Source: Clostridia bacterium | GTDB lineage: Bacteria; Bacillota; Clostridia; Christensenellales; Borkfalkiaceae | NCBI GenBank assembly: GCA_017626305.1 | Contig: JAGAIW010000143.1 | Location: forward strand, 31,330 to 95,329 | DNA length: 64,000 nucleotides | Reading direction: 5' to 3' | In this document: positions 46,267 to 53,872 of the stretch, one piece after another | Layout of the letters: each line of letters begins with the position of its first letter | Numbering within the stretch: the first letter of the stretch is position 1 | Program-made: the position numbers and the translations under genes | The notes under the pieces: model-generated | Seen by the model: the letters and a program-made list of their open reading frames with translations, nothing else | What the model was told of the DNA's origin: nothing | Database searches by the model: none

Positions 46267-48918
46267 ATGGCAAAAAAGTATTGCTATCTCTTTACCGAAG
46301 GTAACGCAAAGATGCGTGAAATTCTTGGCGGTAAAGGCGCAAACCTTGCGGAAATGACCAATATCGGTCTTCCCGTACCCCAAGGCTTCACCATTTCGAC
46401 GGAAGCCTGCACGCAGTATTATGAAGACGGCAGACAGATTAACCCTGACATTCAGGCGGAAATCATGCAATACGTCGAAAAAATGGAAAACATCTGCGGT
46501 ATGAAGTTCGGCGATAAGGAAAACCCCTTGCTCGTATCCGTTCGTTCGGGTGCTCGCGCGTCCATGCCCGGTATGATGGACACCATTTTGAACCTTGGTT
46601 TAAATGAAGAAGTTGTCAATACCATTGCGGCAAAATCGGGCAACCCCCGTTGGGCTTGGGACTGCTACCGTCGTTTCATTCAAATGTTCTCGGACGTCGT
46701 TATGGAAGTAGGTAAGAAGTACTTTGAAAAGCTCATTGACGAAATGAAGGAAAAGAAAGGCGTTACGCAAGACGTTGAACTTGACGCAGACGACTTGAAA
46801 GAACTTGCAAATCAATTCAAAGCCGAATACAAAAAGCAACTCGGCAAAGAATTCCCCAACGATCCCAAAGAACAGCTCTTTGAAGCGGTTAAAGCGGTAT
46901 TCCGTTCTTGGGACAATCCCCGTGCAAACATCTACCGTATGGACCACGATATCCCGTACAGCTGGGGTACTGCGGTAAACGTACAAATGATGGCGTTTGG
47001 TAACATGGGCGAAACTTCTGGTACGGGCGTAGCGTTCACGCGTAACCCTGCAACGGGTGAAAAGGGTCTTATGGGCGAATTCTTGACCAACGCGCAAGGC
47101 GAAGACGTCGTTGCCGGCGTTCGTACGCCCATGCCTATCGCGCAAATGAAAGAAGTATTCCCCGAAGTATACGAACAATTCTTGAAGGTTTGCGATATCC
47201 TTGAAAATCACTACCGTGATATGCAGGATATGGAATTCACCATTCAAGATAGAAAGTTGTACATGCTCCAAACCCGTAACGGTAAGAGAACGGCGGCTGC
47301 CGCTATCAAAAACGCATGCGACATGATTGACGAAGGCATGATCACCGAAGAACAAGCGCTTATGCAAATCGACGCGAAGAGCTTGGATATGCTCCTTCAC
47401 CCGCAATTCGACGCAAAAGCGTTGAAAGACGCTGACAAGAACAACGTTGTCGGTAAGGGTATCGCAGCGTCCCCCGGCGCGGCGGCTGGTAAAATCGTAT
47501 TTACCGCAGAAGACGCGGTTATCGAAGGCAAGAAGGGCGAAAACGTTATTTTGGTACGTTTGGAAACGTCCCCCGAAGATATTGAAGGTATGAAGTACGC
47601 GCAAGGTATTCTTACCGTTCGCGGCGGTCAAACTTCGCACGCGGCGGTTGTTGCCCGCGGTATGGGTACGTGCTGTGTTTCCGGTTGCGGCGACATCAAA
47701 ATGCACGAAGAAGAAAAATGGTTCGAACTTGCTGGTAAAATCTTCAAGGAAGGCGACGTGCTCTCCCTTGACGGTTCGACGGGTAACATCTACGATACGC
47801 TTATCAAAACCGTTCCCGCTGACCCTAACTCCGGTTATTTTGGACGCATCATGGAACTTGCGGACAAGTATAAAGCGCTTGGCGTAAGAACGAATGCGGA
47901 TACCCCCGAAGACGCGAAACAAGCGGCGGCGTTCGGCGCGCAAGGTATCGGTCTTTGCCGTACGGAACACATGTTCTTCGATCCTGCTCGTATCGGCGCA
48001 TTCCGTGAAATGATTTGCTCCGACTCCGTAGAAGAAAGAGAAGCGGCGCTTGCGAAGATTGAACCTATGCAACAGGCAGACTTTGAAGGCTTGTTTGAAG
48101 CGCTTGGCGGTTATCCCGTAACCATTCGTTTCCTTGACCCGCCCCTTCACGAATTCGTTCCTACTGCGGAAGAAGATATCGCGGCTTTGGCAAAAGCGCA
48201 AAACAAGACGGTTGCGCAAATTAAGGACATTATCTCGTCCTTGCACGAATTCAACCCCATGATGGGTCACCGTGGTTGCCGTTTGACCGTAACCTATCCC
48301 GAAATTGCCGTTATGCAAACGAAAGCGGTTATCAAAGCGGCTATCAACGTGAAGAAAAAACATCCCGACTGGGCAATCGTTCCCGAAATCATGATTCCTT
48401 TGACGGGCGAAACGAAAGAATTGAAGTTCGTTAAAGATATCGTCGTTAAGACGGCTGACGAAGAAATCAAGGCGGCTGGCGTAGAACTCAAATACGAAGT
48501 CGGTACTATGATTGAAATTCCCCGTGCATGTCTTACGGCGGAAGAAATCGCAAAAGAAGCGGAATTCTTCTGCTTTGGTACGAACGACCTTACGCAAATG
48601 ACGTTCGGGTTCTCGCGTGACGACGCAGGTAAATTCTTGCCCGCATACTATGCAAACAAGATTTACGAATCCGACCCGTTCGCACGTTTGGATACGACGG
48701 GCGTTGGTAAACTCATGGAAATGGCAGTAGAAGGCGGTAAGAAAGCCCGTCCCGAAATGCATTGCGGCATTTGCGGCGAACACGGCGGCGACCCTTCGTC
48801 TATCGAATTCTGCCACGAAATCGGTTTGACCTACGTTTCCTGCTCGCCTTATCGTGTGCCTATCGCAAGATTGTCTGCTGCACAAGCGAATATACGACAT
48901 CCGAGGGCGACAAAATAA
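46267..48918 (+). CDS. ppdK: Pyruvate,phosphate dikinase
   Basis: 883 residues from ATG 46267, after TTGGAGGAATGTATCACT; the frame is open back to 46141 but the added 42 residues are unrelated to the family. It interconverts pyruvate, ATP and Pi with PEP, AMP and PPi, serving PPi-linked glycolysis in many Clostridia. The N-terminal ATP-grasp domain starts 'GGKGANLAEMTNIGLPVP'. The phosphohistidine is in 'GGQTSHAAVVARGMG' (near 460). The C-terminal PEP barrel carries 'MHCGICGEHGGDPSS' with the catalytic Cys. Codon use looks like that of a highly expressed gene. The 766-codon minus-strand frame here is a shadow. Confidence 0.97.
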   Translation: MAKKYCYLFTEGNAKMREILGGKGANLAEMTNIGLPVPQGFTISTEACTQYYEDGRQINPDIQAEIMQYVEKMENICGMKFGDKENPLLVSVRSGARASMPGMMDTILNLGLNEEVVNTIAAKSGNPRWAWDCYRRFIQMFSDVVMEVGKKYFEKLIDEMKEKKGVTQDVELDADDLKELANQFKAEYKKQLGKEFPNDPKEQLFEAVKAVFRSWDNPRANIYRMDHDIPYSWGTAVNVQMMAFGNMGETSGTGVAFTRNPATGEKGLMGEFLTNAQGEDVVAGVRTPMPIAQMKEVFPEVYEQFLKVCDILENHYRDMQDMEFTIQDRKLYMLQTRNGKRTAAAAIKNACDMIDEGMITEEQALMQIDAKSLDMLLHPQFDAKALKDADKNNVVGKGIAASPGAAAGKIVFTAEDAVIEGKKGENVILVRLETSPEDIEGMKYAQGILTVRGGQTSHAAVVARGMGTCCVSGCGDIKMHEEEKWFELAGKIFKEGDVLSLDGSTGNIYDTLIKTVPADPNSGYFGRIMELADKYKALGVRTNADTPEDAKQAAAFGAQGIGLCRTEHMFFDPARIGAFREMICSDSVEEREAALAKIEPMQQADFEGLFEALGGYPVTIRFLDPPLHEFVPTAEEDIAALAKAQNKTVAQIKDIISSLHEFNPMMGHRGCRLTVTYPEIAVMQTKAVIKAAINVKKKHPDWAIVPEIMIPLTGETKELKFVKDIVVKTADEEIKAAGVELKYEVGTMIEIPRACLTAEEIAKEAEFFCFGTNDLTQMTFGFSRDDAGKFLPAYYANKIYESDPFARLDTTGVGKLMEMAVEGGKKARPEMHCGICGEHGGDPSSIEFCHEIGLTYVSCSPYRVPIARLSAAQANIRHPRATK

Positions 48919-48945
48919 GCCAAAAATGATATAAAAACACTCAAA

Positions 48946-48984
48946 AACGGGCAGTTTGCGAAAGCAAGCTGTCCGTTGGTTTTT
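48946..48984 (+). terminator. Terminator of ppdK
   Basis: AACGGGCAGTTTGC / GCAAGCTGTCCGTT, 14 bp with two G-T pairs and a GAAA loop, then GGTTTTT. Confidence 0.9.
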
Positions 48985-49129
48985 ACTAAAAATAATTATT
49001 TAGCAAAAAAATGCGTTTTTTCGATTGTCAAAAAGCGTCTTTTTTTGTATTCATAATACAGTATAATTATGCAAAAAATGATATTACAAAATGTACGCTG
49101 TCTTTTCTTGATAGGGACTTTGAAATGTA

Positions 49130-49158
49130 TTGACTTTATTGTAAAAAAGAGGTATAAT
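49130..49158 (+). promoter_or_regulatory. Promoter of structured RNA copy 1
   Basis: TTGACT (49130-49135), 17-bp spacer, TATAAT (49153-49158), about 6 bases before the first helix of the RNA. Confidence 0.85.
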
Positions 49159-49163
49159 AATTA

Positions 49164-49378
49164 TGCTACATTCTATTTTTACAATAAGGAGTTTTTTTCA
49201 ATCGTCAAAAATGAATAATGCTTGAGATGGATATAATACTTTGGTAGTATTATATCTAATCGCGTTTACAATGTCCATTTCAAGTGTGACGATTGAAGCG
49301 AAAAATAGAGTGTAGCAACCTACGAGAAGATATATGCTATGGATGTCGTTTCTCGTAAGGGAGGCGGCATTCTTTTTT
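49164..49378 (+). ncRNA. Structured non-coding RNA, copy 1 (unassigned class)
   Basis: About 215 nt with its own promoter and a 3' terminator. P1: 49164-49180 with 49301-49317 (17 bp, one G-T pair). The junction loop contains AATAAGGAGTTTTTTTC (49183-49199). P2: AATCGTCA 49200-49207 with 49287-49294. P3: CTTGAGATGGA 49221-49231 with 49274-49284. P4: GATATAATACT 49230-49240 with 49246-49256, loop TTGGT; P3 and P4 compete for two bases. Then ATCTAATCG. The 3' part has GGATGTCG (49341-49348) pairing with CGGCATTC (49365-49372) before T6, and the loop TTCTCGT pairing back to ACGAGAA (49322-49328), a pseudoknot. No open frame fits. A second copy at 56228 shares every helix. Size and clostridial host recall raiA-motif RNA, but I cannot confirm that. 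Confidence 0.85.
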
Positions 49379-49400
49379 GACGGGACAATTTATAAAAAGG

Positions 49401-49437
49401 AAACACCGCTAAAACGTAAAAGTTTCGGCGGTGTTAT
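49401..49437 (-). terminator. Terminator of the tandem-HTH regulator
   Basis: ACACCGC / GCGGTGT with an inner AAAC / GTTT pairing; read on the minus strand it is followed by TTTCCTTTTTATAAA. It fits the minus-strand gene at 49441-49917. Confidence 0.75.
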
Positions 49438-49440
49438 TGT

Positions 49441-49917
49441 TTAGTCGCGTTCATCAGTTCTGCCTAAAAGATAATCCATAGAGACGTTAAAGTAGTCGGC
49501 TATTGCTTCCAAGTATTCTAACGACGGCAAAGTTTTGGCGCGTTGCCATTCATAAAAGAATGTTTTTGTAAACGGCATCGAGTGGGCAATTTTAGCATAT
49601 TTAACGTTTTTCTCTTTTGCGAGTTGTTCAAGTCTTGTATGGAAAGTTTCGTGTTCTTCGGACGGATAAAAAATTTCGTCGTCGCTCTCGCCTAAAAGGT
49701 AGGGCAAGGAAATCTTGAAATAGTCAGCAATTTTAATCAAAGGTCGTAAACTTGGGATGATACCATAAATAGCGGCGCGTGTAATTACGGGCAAGCTAAC
49801 CTGAACAAGATTCGCAAATTCGTTTTTACTACATCCCTGTTCGGAAATCAATTCATTGAGTCTTTTACGGAATGAATCGGATATTTTCTTTTCGGTATCA
49901 GCAGGTATTTTCGACAT
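49441..49917 (-). CDS. Transcriptional regulator with two XRE-type HTH domains
   Basis: 158 residues from ATG 49915-49917 (AAGGAAAATTTGATT before it; a TTG two codons upstream is less well spaced). Two Cro/C1-type HTH units lie at about 13-75 ('CSKNEFANLVQVSLPVITRA', ending 'YFKISLPYLLGESD') and 92-152 (ending 'YFNVSMDYLLGRTD'). The second half looks like a duplicate of the first. Such proteins are DNA-binding regulators, often of mobile or stress genes. It is convergent with RNA copy 1 and divergent from the SLOG-gene operon, which it may control. Confidence 0.85.
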   Translation of the reverse strand: MSKIPADTEKKISDSFRKRLNELISEQGCSKNEFANLVQVSLPVITRAAIYGIIPSLRPLIKIADYFKISLPYLLGESDDEIFYPSEEHETFHTRLEQLAKEKNVKYAKIAHSMPFTKTFFYEWQRAKTLPSLEYLEAIADYFNVSMDYLLGRTDERD

Positions 49918-49971
49918 AATCAAATTTTCCTTAAAAATATAGGTCAGTTAAATACTTTTTCTATACTTTTA

Positions 49972-49980
49972 TGATATAAT
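49972..49980 (+). promoter_or_regulatory. Extended -10 promoter of the SLOG operon
   Basis: TGATATAAT is an extended -10 about 96 bases before the SLOG gene. No good -35 is seen, as with many regulated promoters. Confidence 0.5.
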
Positions 49981-50075
49981 AAAGAAAAACAAAAAAGAAC
50001 AGTTAAAATTATAAATGGTCTATTTTTATTATTTTTCGCGTTCTTTTACAAAAAAATGTCCAAGAAGGAAATGAT

Positions 50076-50618
50076 ATGTCAAAAAAATGTTGTTTTATCG
50101 GTCATAGAAACGTAAAAAAGACGGCAAAGTTAAGAGAAAAATTAACGGATACAGTACGTTGGTTGATAACGGAAAAAGATGTGGATCAATTCTTATTTGG
50201 GAGCAAGAGTAGCTTTGATGATTTTTGTCAAGAAGTAGTGAAAGGATTAAGAGAAAAATATCCGCATATTAAGCGCGTGTACGTTCGGATGTACTATCCC
50301 GAACTTGGTGAGCCGTATATCGGATATATTCTTCGAGATTTTGAAGATACCTATATGCCCGAACGAATTGAAAATGCAGGGGTTGCGCGATATGTGGAAC
50401 GTAACCAAGAAATGATAGACGGTAGTGATTATTGTGTTTTTTATTACGATGAAAACTATAAACCGCCAAGACGGAAATATTCTAAACGTTCGGTGGGGGA
50501 TTATCAGCCCAAAAGTGGGACAAAAGTGGCTTTTGACTATGCAAATCAAAGAAAACGAGGAGGGAAAGAGATAACCATAATCAATCTTTTCGAGGTGGAA
50601 GATGAAAAAGATAATTAG
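50076..50618 (+). CDS. SLOG-superfamily protein (DUF1273-like)
   Basis: 180 residues with the N-terminal Rossmann start 'KKCCFIGHRNV', the glycine-region 'FLFGSKSSFDDFCQEVV' and a later 'EMIDGSDYCVFYYDE', the pattern of SLOG proteins of the YpsA/DUF1273 type. SLOG domains bind nucleotides or nucleotide-derived ligands and occur in conflict and signalling systems. AGAAGGAAATGAT is its ribosome site. It overlaps the next gene by 17 bp, so translation is coupled to a surface protein. Function unknown. Confidence 0.75.
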   Translation: MSKKCCFIGHRNVKKTAKLREKLTDTVRWLITEKDVDQFLFGSKSSFDDFCQEVVKGLREKYPHIKRVYVRMYYPELGEPYIGYILRDFEDTYMPERIENAGVARYVERNQEMIDGSDYCVFYYDENYKPPRRKYSKRSVGDYQPKSGTKVAFDYANQRKRGGKEITIINLFEVEDEKDN

Positions 50619-51858
50619 TCTTATTTTGGTGATGTTTATAGGATTGCTTTTTACACTTTGCATAACACCTATGACAAAGGCAAGCGCAGGACATAGTGAT
50701 TTTATTGTGCCGTTATTTTCGGGTTACGTTGAAGATGCAAGTAAAGCAAACATTACGAAACATAGTACCGTAATTGATATGTCAAAGTATAACGGTGCAG
50801 GGGATATTGATTTTGATTCGGGAAAGATAACGGCGACAAGCAATTATATGATTTCCAATGCACAAGCAGGGGCAATGTTTTGTATTCCGTATATGGGAAC
50901 AATGGACGAATTGAGCGAGGTGGAAATTCTCATCAACGGACATCTCATACAAGCGGAACGTTTATATGGAGAATATCCGTTTTACTTTGCAGGGGAAAAT
51001 AGCGGTTATTTATCGGTCACGGATGCGATTGAGAGCGTACAACCAACAACGATAAAAGACGGAACGGGGAAAGTTTATACATTTGAATCAGTCGGCGGAG
51101 AAATAGAATTTTCATTTCAGAAAAATGCCGATCAAGCCGTAATTCATAATGGCACAAGTTGGAGTAGCCAAGGGGTAAACGGCTATTCATTCAAGGGTAA
51201 AAACAGCGATATGGAAGAATATCCGTATCAAGTCTTTGTGTCGAATGGTGAGTTGATAGATTTTCAGTCCAACGTGGAATATACGGTGTCGGATATATCT
51301 TATAAAGAATACATTGATTATTATTTGAATGAATGGATTGCCGAATTGGGGGAAGAATATCGTCCATATTATCATAGCAAGTTTAATAGAAGTTTATCGA
51401 GTGGTGTGTATGATATAAGTGACGTGTTGTATGATTATTCGGCTTATGCGTTCGCTTTAATGAAAGTTGAATTACCCATCGGAAATTCTCAAATTGTCGT
51501 AAATTCGGGCGTTTATGCGCTTGTAAACGCCTTATATAAACCATATACCTATACAATAAGAACAATAACGCCTTATTCGCAAGCAAGTGAATATTCGTTG
51601 ACAATAATTCCATCGGAGAAATTGCCGTGCTTGGTGGAACAAAATATCGGGCTTAAAGATTTTTCTTATGTATCAAGCAAGCAGATTGATGATGGATACT
51701 ATATAATGAGTGCCGACAAAAATCCTGATTATGTTCTTGATAACAACGAGCAACAAAAGGATAGAACTTGGATTTTATATTTAGGTCTTGGGATCGGTGG
51801 TTCAATCTTATTGGGAGTAACGATATTTTTAATTGTAAGTTGGAAGAAATCAAGGTAA
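50602..51858 (+). CDS. Secreted, membrane-anchored protein of unknown function
   Basis: 418 residues. A signal peptide covers about 1-28 ('IISLILVMFIGLLFTLCI', cut near 'TKASAG'). A large polar, beta-rich outside domain follows, then one C-terminal membrane helix at about 391-413 ('LYLGLGIGGSILLGVTIFLI') and a short basic tail. It has the type I membrane topology of clostridial surface proteins. I recognise no domain. It overlaps the SLOG gene upstream and is followed 7 bp later by a Cys-rich protein, so the three form an operon. Confidence 0.75.
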   Translation: MKKIISLILVMFIGLLFTLCITPMTKASAGHSDFIVPLFSGYVEDASKANITKHSTVIDMSKYNGAGDIDFDSGKITATSNYMISNAQAGAMFCIPYMGTMDELSEVEILINGHLIQAERLYGEYPFYFAGENSGYLSVTDAIESVQPTTIKDGTGKVYTFESVGGEIEFSFQKNADQAVIHNGTSWSSQGVNGYSFKGKNSDMEEYPYQVFVSNGELIDFQSNVEYTVSDISYKEYIDYYLNEWIAELGEEYRPYYHSKFNRSLSSGVYDISDVLYDYSAYAFALMKVELPIGNSQIVVNSGVYALVNALYKPYTYTIRTITPYSQASEYSLTIIPSEKLPCLVEQNIGLKDFSYVSSKQIDDGYYIMSADKNPDYVLDNNEQQKDRTWILYLGLGIGGSILLGVTIFLIVSWKKSR

Positions 51859-51865
51859 AAAAACA

Positions 51866-52186
51866 ATGCGATTTTGGCGGCTGATTAGGTGGATTGAAGA
51901 ATCTGACAAAAGAAAAGAGTATAAGGGGTTGCCGCGCGGTTGTTGGGATTGCGAGGTGTTAGGTCTTTGCCGACGACCAAAAGAAGAAAGTTGGAAGTGT
52001 TATAGCGGTTGTATGCTAATAAACTTTGAACTTGCGGAAAAGTATGAAGGGCTACCAAAAGGTTGCTGGCGTTGTAGATATTTGAAAGAATGTCGTCGGC
52101 CCAAAGAGGAAGGTTGGAAATGTTACAACGGGTGCAGAATTATAAACGAGAAACGAAAGAGAGAAAATGGAAATGGAAAAAAATGA
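51866..52186 (+). CDS. Small protein with two Cys-rich repeats
   Basis: 106 residues containing two copies of a 41-residue module with spacing C-x2-C-x5-C-x9-C-x3-C: Cys 26, 29, 35, 45, 49 and Cys 67, 70, 76, 86, 90. Each module begins 'Y.GLP.GCW.C' and contains 'CRRPKEE.WKCY.GC'. Five spaced Cys per module suggest zinc or Fe-S binding. No signal peptide, so cytoplasmic. I do not recognise the family. It lies between a surface protein and an HTH gene, overlapping the latter by 20 bp. Confidence 0.7.
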   Translation: MRFWRLIRWIEESDKRKEYKGLPRGCWDCEVLGLCRRPKEESWKCYSGCMLINFELAEKYEGLPKGCWRCRYLKECRRPKEEGWKCYNGCRIINEKRKRENGNGKK

Positions 52187-52385
52187 GAAATTGCAATATC
52201 TCTTAAATCTAAACGATTTAACGGCATATAAAGTAGCACAAAAATTGGGTTATAAAGATTCAAGCCGTGTTTATAAATGGTTATATAAAAAAGCAGAACC
52301 AAATGCACAAACAATGTTGATGTTGATGAAAATTCTAAATTGTAGTGCAGAAGAAATTTTAAATTGTTTTGCTCATATAAAATGA
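52167..52385 (+). CDS. Small XRE-type HTH regulator
   Basis: 72 residues, essentially one Cro/C1 HTH domain ('DLTAYKVAQKLGYKDSSRVY' then 'KWLYKKAEPNAQTMLMLMKI'). Probably the local repressor of the SLOG/surface/Cys-rich operon. Its start overlaps the end of the Cys-rich gene; ATG 52173 is an alternative. A strong hairpin follows. Confidence 0.78.
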   Translation: MEMEKNEKLQYLLNLNDLTAYKVAQKLGYKDSSRVYKWLYKKAEPNAQTMLMLMKILNCSAEEILNCFAHIK

Positions 52386-52418
52386 AGTATACTTTTGCTT
52401 AATATTAAATTGAGTCGC

Positions 52419-52457
52419 ACAATAAAACTGTCCAGCGGGACGGTTTTATTGTATATT
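52419..52457 (+). terminator. Strong hairpin after the SLOG operon
   Basis: ACAATAAAACTGTCC (52419-52433) pairs with GGACGGTTTTATTGT (52438-52452), 15 bp around AGCG with one G-T pair. The T run inside the stem rather than after it makes it a slightly atypical terminator. Confidence 0.7.
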
Positions 52458-52542
52458 AAAGAGGTATTGTAATTTTGCACGCCTTAATTATCTTGTACGG
52501 AAACATTTCACAGTTGTTATTTTTTATATCACAAAAAAGTTG

Positions 52543-52571
52543 TTGAAAAAACATAAGATTTGTGATATAAT
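52543..52571 (+). promoter_or_regulatory. Promoter of the methyltransferase operon
   Basis: TTGAAA (52543-52548), 17-bp spacer, TATAAT (52566-52571). Confidence 0.75.
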
Positions 52572-52646
52572 AGAGACCATAAAAGAAAAAAAAGTTAGGT
52601 AATATTAGCAAAGTCGATAAATAAGAATTTGACGGAGGTAGTTGCT

Positions 52647-53240
52647 ATGGATGTAATCGATCATTATGATTTATTGATAGAAGAACAAAACGATCCCTTC
52701 CGCGATCCTCCCGTTTTACAAGAATATATGAGCAAATGGGATGGAGAGCCGTTTTTGGAAGCGTTGGAGCTTTCCAAAGATAAATCAGTTTTGGAAATCG
52801 GTATAGGCACAGGAAGAATTGCCGTTAAGGTTGCTCCGCGCTGCTTAAAGATGACAGGGATTGATATTTCCCCAAAAACCATTGCGAGAGCAAAAGATAA
52901 CCTAAAAGAATACAGCAATATTTCTTTCGTATGCAGCGATTTTAATAGTCACGAATTTGACGAAACATTCGATGTTATATATTCGTCCCTCACAATGATG
53001 CACTTTAAGAATAAGGCAACTGTTATTACTAAAGTAGATAAATTGTTGAATGATAACGGTATCTTTTGCTTATCTATTGATAAAAACCAAAGCGTATATA
53101 TTGATATGGGAACTCGCAAAATCAAGGTCTATCCCGACAACCTTGATAACATAATATCAATTATCGGTGAAACCGAAATGTCGGTTGGAAATGTAATTGA
53201 AACCGATAACGCATATATTATCGTGAGCAGAAAACAATAA
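52647..53240 (+). CDS. Class I SAM-dependent methyltransferase
   Basis: 197 residues from ATG 52647 (ACGGAGGTAGTTGCT before it; the frame is open from a TTG at 52629). The SAM-binding glycine loop is 'VLEIGIGTGRIAVKVAP' (near 49), the motif II acid is 'MTGIDISPKTIARA', and 'FDVIYSSLTMMHF' is motif IV. The substrate is not evident; the small size suggests a small molecule. It heads a series of small metabolic genes in the AT-rich region. Confidence 0.85.
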   Translation: MDVIDHYDLLIEEQNDPFRDPPVLQEYMSKWDGEPFLEALELSKDKSVLEIGIGTGRIAVKVAPRCLKMTGIDISPKTIARAKDNLKEYSNISFVCSDFNSHEFDETFDVIYSSLTMMHFKNKATVITKVDKLLNDNGIFCLSIDKNQSVYIDMGTRKIKVYPDNLDNIISIIGETEMSVGNVIETDNAYIIVSRKQ

Positions 53241-53242
53241 AA

Positions 53243-53287
53243 CAAATTCCAATTTGTTGAGAGGGAAAAATAAGATGAAGAGGATAT
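53243..53287 (+). repeat. Direct repeat copy 1 (intergenic + start region)
   Basis: CAAATTCCAATTTGTTGAGA and the following GGGAAAAATAAGATGAAGAG match 53586-53631 at nearly every position. It contains a ribosome site and an ATG-AAG-AGG start that leads nowhere (stop after 13 codons), as if it were the left-over start of the gene now at 53618. Confidence 0.8.
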
Positions 53288-53584
53288 ATGATGAAAACAT
53301 ATACATTATGTGGTAGTATGCGATTCAAAAAAGAAATGCAGGAAGTTGCCTATTATCTTGAAACACGAAAGGGATATAACATTTTACAATGTATTTATAC
53401 TGTGGATAACAACAAACCAACAGCGAAGGAATTACAGGCGCTTGAATTTGCACATTATCAAAAAATAGATATCAGTGATGGCATTTATGTTTTGAACATT
53501 GATGGATATATTGGAGAGTCTGTTCGCAAAGAGATAGACTATGCTCAACGGCTTGGTAAGGAAGTTATTTACCATTGCAATTAG
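53288..53584 (+). CDS. DUF4406-like protein (nucleoside 2-deoxyribosyltransferase-like fold)
   Basis: 98 residues (97 if ATG 53291 is used, which is better spaced from AAGAGG). 'TYTLCGSMRFKKEMQEVAYY' at the start, 'HYQKIDISDGIYVLNIDGYI' and 'GESVRKEIDYAQRLGKEVIY' match the DUF4406/deoxyribosyltransferase-like pattern, including the GS loop, the Asp and the Glu. These proteins bind nucleotides or nucleosides. The gene is bracketed by 45-bp direct repeats. Confidence 0.75.
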   Translation: MMKTYTLCGSMRFKKEMQEVAYYLETRKGYNILQCIYTVDNNKPTAKELQALEFAHYQKIDISDGIYVLNIDGYIGESVRKEIDYAQRLGKEVIYHCN

Positions 53585-53585
53585 C

Positions 53586-53631
53586 CAAATTCCAATTTAT
53601 TGAGAAGGAAAAATAAGATGAAAAGGACTAT
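53586..53631 (+). repeat. Direct repeat copy 2
   Basis: The matching copy of 53243-53287: CAAATTCCAATTTATTGAGA then AGGAAAAATAAGATGAAAAG. Here the ATG opens the real small membrane-protein gene. Confidence 0.8.
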
Positions 53632-53848
53632 AAAAGAAAATATTTATAAGATTTTATATGTCGTGTCTATATTGTTAGTCGTGGGTTTTACCATTCGCTT
53701 TGGAGTTGACATATTTAGATACGATTCGTATAATAGCTCTGCTCCGTTATATGCGTATGCACTTGTAAGGACGGTTGAATTTATCGTACCGAGTATTATT
53801 TGTTTTGTTGTTGCGTTAATCGTTAGAAAAAGGCATAAAAAAGATTAA
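53618..53848 (+). CDS. Small two-helix membrane protein
   Basis: 76 residues from ATG 53618 (GAGAAGGAAAAATAAG before it). Two membrane helices lie at about 11-30 ('ILYVVSILLVVGFTIRFGV') and 47-68 ('TVEFIVPSIICFVVALIV'), with a basic tail. No family recognised. Confidence 0.65.
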   Translation: MKRTIKENIYKILYVVSILLVVGFTIRFGVDIFRYDSYNSSAPLYAYALVRTVEFIVPSIICFVVALIVRKRHKKD

Positions 53849-53872
53849 ATTTACCGAAAGGAGAAAGGGCTT

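Noticed and set aside
46600..48900. A 766-codon open frame on the minus strand across ppdK
   Set aside because: It is entirely antisense to a well-supported, biased-codon gene; its protein is His/Arg/Phe-rich with no family pattern, as expected for a shadow frame.
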